The notes under the pieces were generated by a model that saw only the letters and a program-made list of their open reading frames with translations, searched no databases and was not told the origin of the DNA. DNA of 8,985 nucleotides from Chloroflexota bacterium. Lineage in GTDB: Bacteria > Chloroflexota > Limnocylindria > Limnocylindrales > CSP1-4. The position numbers and the translations under genes are program-made. The stretch is taken from assembly GCA_021812735.1 (NCBI GenBank), contig JAKAMV010000349.1, positions 1-8,985 on the forward strand, given 5' to 3'. Below, piece by piece: positions 7,100 through 8,985 of the stretch (the stretch's first letter is position 1; the number at the start of each line of letters is the position of its first letter).

Positions 7100-8383
7100 A
7101 TGTCCGAGATCCTCACCGAGTCGTTCTGCGAGCGGTGCGGCGCCAAGTTCACGTTCGAATCGGCTGCGCCCACCAGCAGCCGGCTGGCCCGTGCGCGGAC
7201 GCTCGCGCGCGGCGTCCGGAACTACCTGACCTCGGACGAGTCCCTGGACGAGGCGCTGGCCGAGGCCCGCCGCGAGCGTGAACGACAGGCGTCCGGTATC
7301 CAGCTGCAGGCGTTCCACGACACGTTCAACTTCTGTTTCACCTGCCGCCAGTACACCTGCCGCGACTGCTGGAACGAGGCCGCCGGGCGATGCCGCACGT
7401 GCGCGCCGATGCCCGACGTGCCCGACCCGCTCGAGCAGCGCGAGCTCCAGGCCGCGCTGAGCCGGCTGGAGGCGATCGGCGAACCGGTTCTGCCGCCCGG
7501 GGCCGAGCCCGAGCCGACCGCCGCGGAAGTCCCCGCGCAGGCGCCCGTCGGCGAGGCTCCACGGGGCGACCTCGAGACAGTTGCTGCAGAGGAGGCGCCG
7601 GCGGCGGAGCCGGTGACCGTGGTCGAAGCCGAACGGGCGGCCGAGGCCGTGCCTGCGGCGGAGGCATCGGTCGAGCTGGCGGTCACGGCAGGGCCCGAGG
7701 CTCCGGCCGAGTTCGAGGCATCGGCCGAAGTCGAGCCCGCGGCGGAGGCTCCGGCGGAGCCCGAGGCACCGGTCGAGGTTTCCCTCGCGGCGGAGGCACC
7801 GGCCGCAGTCGAGGCACCGGCCGAAGTCGAGCCCGTGGCGGCGGCTCCGGCGGAGGCTCCGGCCGAAGTCGAGGCACCGGTCGAGGAGCCCCGGCCCGTC
7901 TACCCCCTCGCGGCAGGCGAGCCCCCCGCCGAGGCGGAGGAGGCCCTCGCGCCGCAGGAACCGGCAGCCCCGCCGTCCGCCGAAGAGCAGCACGCACCTG
8001 CACCGGTGCCGCATCCCCCGGTCGCTCTCCGGCCATCCCGAACGCCCCTGCACCCACCCCCGCCTCCGGCTTCCGAACCGGCACCCTGGCAGATCGTCGC
8101 CCCGGACGAGACACCGGCCGCTCCCACCGGCTGGCCTCCCACTTCCCAGCCGCGCCCGCGTGAGCGGGGCACGGCCGTGTCAGGGGCCGCAATCCGGATG
8201 CAGCATCGCGCCGAGAACCCGAACCCGCAGGTCTCGTCGCGGATCACCCGCAGTGTCTGGGAGGAATCCACGCGGGATCTCGTGGCGAGGCCCGGCTCGG
8301 GCATCCAGGCGTGCACCGGCTGCGGGCTGCCGCTGTCGGCCAGCGCCCGTTTCTGCCGTCGCTGCGGGGCGCGCCAGGCCTGA
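7100..8383 (+). CDS. Double-ended zinc-ribbon protein with a long Ala/Pro/Glu linker, unknown function
   Basis: This 427-residue protein has no known role that I can name. The N-terminal part (1-105) has four CxxC pairs: C10/C13, C79/C82, C87/C90 and C98/C101, with a charged, probably helical segment between the first and second pairs. This could hold two zinc ions. A disordered stretch (about 106-355) is almost entirely Ala, Pro, Glu and Val with repeated EAPAEVE-like units. The C-terminus has a classic zinc ribbon, CTGC with FCRRCG (C405, C408, C419, C422). No membrane segment is seen. The ATG at 7100 is chosen for AAGGGG (7084-7089) 10 bases upstream and because the earlier in-frame codons overlap fhaA antisense. 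It is divergent from the fhaA operon and shares its promoter region. The N-terminal CysCys pattern reminds me of proteins from high-GC Chloroflexota, from memory only. Confidence 0.88.
   Translation: MSEILTESFCERCGAKFTFESAAPTSSRLARARTLARGVRNYLTSDESLDEALAEARRERERQASGIQLQAFHDTFNFCFTCRQYTCRDCWNEAAGRCRTCAPMPDVPDPLEQRELQAALSRLEAIGEPVLPPGAEPEPTAAEVPAQAPVGEAPRGDLETVAAEEAPAAEPVTVVEAERAAEAVPAAEASVELAVTAGPEAPAEFEASAEVEPAAEAPAEPEAPVEVSLAAEAPAAVEAPAEVEPVAAAPAEAPAEVEAPVEEPRPVYPLAAGEPPAEAEEALAPQEPAAPPSAEEQHAPAPVPHPPVALRPSRTPLHPPPPPASEPAPWQIVAPDETPAAPTGWPPTSQPRPRERGTAVSGAAIRMQHRAENPNPQVSSRITRSVWEESTRDLVARPGSGIQACTGCGLPLSASARFCRRCGARQA
7690..7895 (+). repeat. Degenerate in-gene repeat encoding EAPAEVE-like units
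   Basis: Units built on GAGGCACCGGCCGAAGTCGA and close variants (GAGGCTCCGGCGGAG, GAGGCATCGGCCGAAGTC) recur through the linker of the zinc-ribbon gene, all in frame. Adjacent copies differ by one or a few bases. This looks like expansion by slippage or unequal recombination under selection for a flexible acidic linker. Confidence 0.7.
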
Positions 8384-8400
8384 CACCCGTCCCTGCCGCC

Positions 8401-8422
8401 GGCGCGCGGTCGCCGTCGCGCC
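8401..8422. terminator. Possible hairpin after the zinc-ribbon gene
   Basis: GGCGCG (8401-8406) and CGCGCC (8417-8422) pair around a 10-base loop, 17 bases after the zinc-ribbon stop. There is no T-tract, so it is only a weak terminator candidate. Confidence 0.25.
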
Positions 8423-8428
8423 ACTGGC

Positions 8429-8459
8429 CACCGCCGGAAGCCCCCGGCCTTCGCCGGTG
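8429..8459. terminator. Possible shared hairpin between convergent genes
   Basis: CACCG (8429-8433) pairs with CGGTG (8455-8459), and within it GAAG pairs with CTTC around a GC-rich loop, broken by an internal mismatch. It lies in the 87-base gap where the zinc-ribbon gene and the BrkB-like gene converge, the expected site for a two-way terminator. No U-tract is seen on either strand. Confidence 0.3.
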
Positions 8460-8470
8460 CCCCCGGCGCC

Positions 8471-8985
8471 TCAGGCCGTGCCCGGCGTCTCCGGCACCCC
8501 CTGTGCGTCGCGTCGCCTGCACGCCCACAGCCCGGCCATCAGGATCGCCCGGAACACCCACGCCAGCCAGAGCAGCGTGCCGATCACCGCTGCGACCGTG
8601 CCGAACACGTTCAGCGCCCCCACCAGCCGTGGCGCGATCAGCGCGTAGGCCGCCGTCATGGCTGCCACGGTGGTACCGGCGACAAGCGCCGGCAGTCCCG
8701 CCTCGCGAAGGCTGGGAGGCGCCGTCGGGACGAGCCGGTACACGACCAGGATGACGCCGCTCGCGATGACCGCCCCGGCAACGGGGTTCGCGATCCGCCA
8801 GGCGATGACGTCGGCCGGGAGCAGGTGGCTCTCGACCGCGGACCATGCGGCGCCGAGCACGAGGAGGACGGCGACCGACCCGAAGATCAGCGCGACCGCC
8901 AGCATCCCGCGCACCCGGCGCTCGACGATCCCGCGCGGGCGCCCGCCGGGAAACACGCGGTGGAGCGCGTCGTCGAGGGCTCCGT
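8471..8985 (-). CDS. YihY/BrkB-family membrane protein, C-terminal part (5' end beyond the window)
   Basis: The reading frame is open to the window edge, giving 170 residues that begin GALDDALHRVFPGG. A GTG at 8956 is not taken as the start because the residues before it (ALDDALHRVF) match the family's usual AL-x-x-A-x-x-R-x-(F/W) segment after the second or third helix. Four hydrophobic segments follow: LAVALIFGSVAVLLVLG, VAGAVIASGVILVVYRLV, LPALVAGTTVAAMTAAYALI, and a last long one from ALNVFGTVAAVIGTLLWLAW to MAGLWA. The VYRLVP, REAGLPALVAGT and LLWLAWVFRAILMAG stretches are typical of YihY/virulence factor BrkB proteins, which have about six helices and no settled biochemical function (once misassigned as RNase BN). 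The tail is short and polar. It converges on the zinc-ribbon gene. Confidence 0.85.
   Translation of the reverse strand, partial: GALDDALHRVFPGGRPRGIVERRVRGMLAVALIFGSVAVLLVLGAAWSAVESHLLPADVIAWRIANPVAGAVIASGVILVVYRLVPTAPPSLREAGLPALVAGTTVAAMTAAYALIAPRLVGALNVFGTVAAVIGTLLWLAWVFRAILMAGLWACRRRDAQGVPETPGTA

Noticed and set aside
6908..8053. A long minus-strand open frame extending fhaA upstream, rich in Arg, Leu, Gly and Cys repeats.
   Set aside because: It is the antisense shadow of the repetitive zinc-ribbon gene. The FhaA family N-terminus starts at 6907, and a promoter element lies directly before it.
8954..8956. GTG at 8956 as the start of a complete small membrane protein.
   Set aside because: The frame stays open to the window edge, and the residues before it match the YihY/BrkB family, so the gene is a fragment cut by the window.

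Overview
The window is GC-rich (about 70% by eye) and densely coded. It comes from a bacterium that makes peptidoglycan. The core is a minus-strand block, fhaA-fhaB-rodA-pbpA, of the kind known from the actinobacterial cell-wall and division locus. Here it lacks the Ser/Thr phosphatase (PstP) and the kinases (PknA/PknB) usually found with it. The divergent zinc-ribbon gene (7100-8383) resembles proteins I associate with high-GC Chloroflexota (Limnocylindria-type genomes). I therefore favour a high-GC Chloroflexota and keep Actinomycetota as the alternative. This placement is inference; the window holds no rRNA or marker gene.

Layout. (a) 1-2364, minus strand: a MoxR AAA+ ATPase, a DUF58 protein and the first 34 codons of a membrane protein, probably a transglutaminase of the TgpA type. 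This is the classic MoxR/DUF58/transglutaminase cluster. (b) 2365-2534: a 170-base gap with a hairpin and a 15-base palindrome, the natural place for a terminator and for the MoxR promoter. (c) 2535-6907, minus strand: a five-gene operon of fhaA, fhaB, rodA/ftsW, pbpA and a 61-residue membrane protein. Every one of its four junctions is a 4-base GTGA start/stop overlap, so translation is probably coupled throughout. (d) 6908-7099: a 192-base divergent promoter region. On the fhaA side a TGC-TAGACT element lies so close to the ATG that the mRNA would be nearly leaderless. (e) 7100-8383, plus strand: a protein with cysteine clusters at both ends and a long Ala/Pro/Glu-rich linker. (f) 8384-8470: a short convergent gap with GC-rich hairpins. 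(g) 8471-8985, minus strand: the C-terminal half of a YihY/BrkB-family membrane protein that runs off the window.

How the genes work together. RodA/FtsW (SEDS glycan polymerase) and PbpA (class B transpeptidase) form a standard septal or elongation peptidoglycan synthase pair. FhaA and FhaB are phosphothreonine-reading adaptors that would connect this pair to Ser/Thr kinase signalling encoded elsewhere. The MoxR/DUF58/transglutaminase genes point to an envelope-associated chaperone and protein-processing module. I see no mobile element, CRISPR array, tRNA, rRNA or clear pseudogene, and no convincing new multi-gene system. The most distinctive items are the fully GTGA-coupled operon without its kinases, a GarA-like GATMVF motif in FhaA, the double-ended zinc protein and the small membrane protein at the end of the operon.
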